Source: Acidobacteriaceae bacterium
GTDB lineage: Bacteria; Acidobacteriota; Terriglobia; Bryobacterales; Bryobacteraceae
Assembly: GCA_019245255.1 (NCBI GenBank)
Contig: JAFARV010000427.1
Span: forward strand, 1-5,548
Direction of reading: 5' to 3'
Length of the DNA: 5,548 bases
Made by a program: the position numbers and the translations under genes. Shown here piece by piece: positions 5,307 through 5,548 of this stretch; the stretch's first letter is position 1, and each line of letters opens with the position of its first letter. The notes under the pieces were generated by a model. The model searched no databases. It was not told the origin of the DNA and was given only the letters and a program-made list of their open reading frames with translations.

Positions 5307-5548
5307 ATGCGAGCGCGGCATCCGGCGGTTTATGTAGTTACATTGTTGTTCGCGCTCGCAATGCTTTCGGTTGGCGCGGAATACCGCGGCGGACTGGTCT
5401 CACCACCGTTGCCCAAACCGAACTTTACGCTTACGGACACATCGGGGACCCTATTTGACTTCCGCGCAAGGACCGATGGATATGTGACTTTGTTATTTTT
5501 CGGGTACACGCACTGCCCGGATATGTGCCCGCTACAAATGTTTACGGT
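5307..5548 (+). CDS. SCO1/SenC-family copper protein (N-terminal part, 3' end outside window)
   Basis: The open frame from the ATG at 5307 runs past the window end and gives 80 residues. A signal peptide is visible, with basic residues then a hydrophobic stretch YVVTLLFALAML (9-20) and likely cleavage after Ala24. Then come PKPNFTLTDTSG (36-47), typical of the start of the thioredoxin-like SCO fold, and FFGYTHCPDMCPLQM (64-78), the family signature with copper ligands Cys70 and Cys74 (CxxxC). The third ligand, a His, would lie beyond the window. SCO proteins deliver copper to the CuA site of cytochrome c oxidase or act as thiol oxidoreductases. The gene lies 22 bases after the cupredoxin gene, probably in the same operon. 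AGGAG at 5286-5290 is 16 bases from this ATG, longer than ideal, but no better in-frame start exists. Confidence 0.9.
   Translation, partial: MRARHPAVYVVTLLFALAMLSVGAEYRGGLVSPPLPKPNFTLTDTSGTLFDFRARTDGYVTLLFFGYTHCPDMCPLQMFT

Overview
The window is compact, moderately GC-rich bacterial DNA with every gene on the + strand. The best guess for the source is a member of the Acidobacteriota. This is inferred from the style of several proteins: a RibF riboflavin-kinase site reading GSKQTVPTLN, a LacD-type aldolase beside cofactor genes, a RibB fused to a degenerate RibA-like domain, and a secreted two-domain cupredoxin next to an SCO protein. No rRNA or other phylogenetic marker is present, so the assignment is only moderately confident.

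Region 1 (about 1-4093) is one tightly packed gene string. It holds the C-terminal end of a PhnP-like metallo-beta-lactamase-fold hydrolase, ribF (flavokinase/FAD synthetase), a class I tagatose-1,6-bisphosphate-type aldolase (lacD), a ribB-ribA-like fusion, and thiE (thiamine phosphate synthase). Intergenic gaps are 1, 49, 19 and -1 bases. The common theme is flavin and thiamine cofactor synthesis, with a sugar-phosphate aldolase inserted. The 49-base gap before lacD holds a 15-base tandem repeat and the strongest Shine-Dalgarno sequence of the string. The 19-base gap before ribB is a small inverted repeat with no evident ribosome site.

Region 2 (4094-4285) is the only sizeable non-coding stretch, 192 bases and AT-rich in its first half. 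It carries repeated TTTACAAA words, an ACAAG/CTTGT palindrome, promoter-like hexamers and two good hairpins just before the next ribosome site. It probably separates two transcription units.

Region 3 (4286-5548) begins a copper/respiration unit: an exported protein with two type 1 copper (cupredoxin) domains, followed by the start of an exported SCO1/SenC-type protein with the CPDMC copper motif. The SCO gene runs off the window. The pair suggests periplasmic copper handling or electron transfer linked to a respiratory oxidase.

Most of the window is ordinary metabolism. I see no mobile element, CRISPR array, RNA gene or defence system. The observation most worth following is that the RibA-like half of the RibBA protein keeps its zinc cysteines but has lost nearly all the GTP cyclohydrolase II catalytic and GTP-contacting residues, so the name 'RibBA' would probably be misleading.
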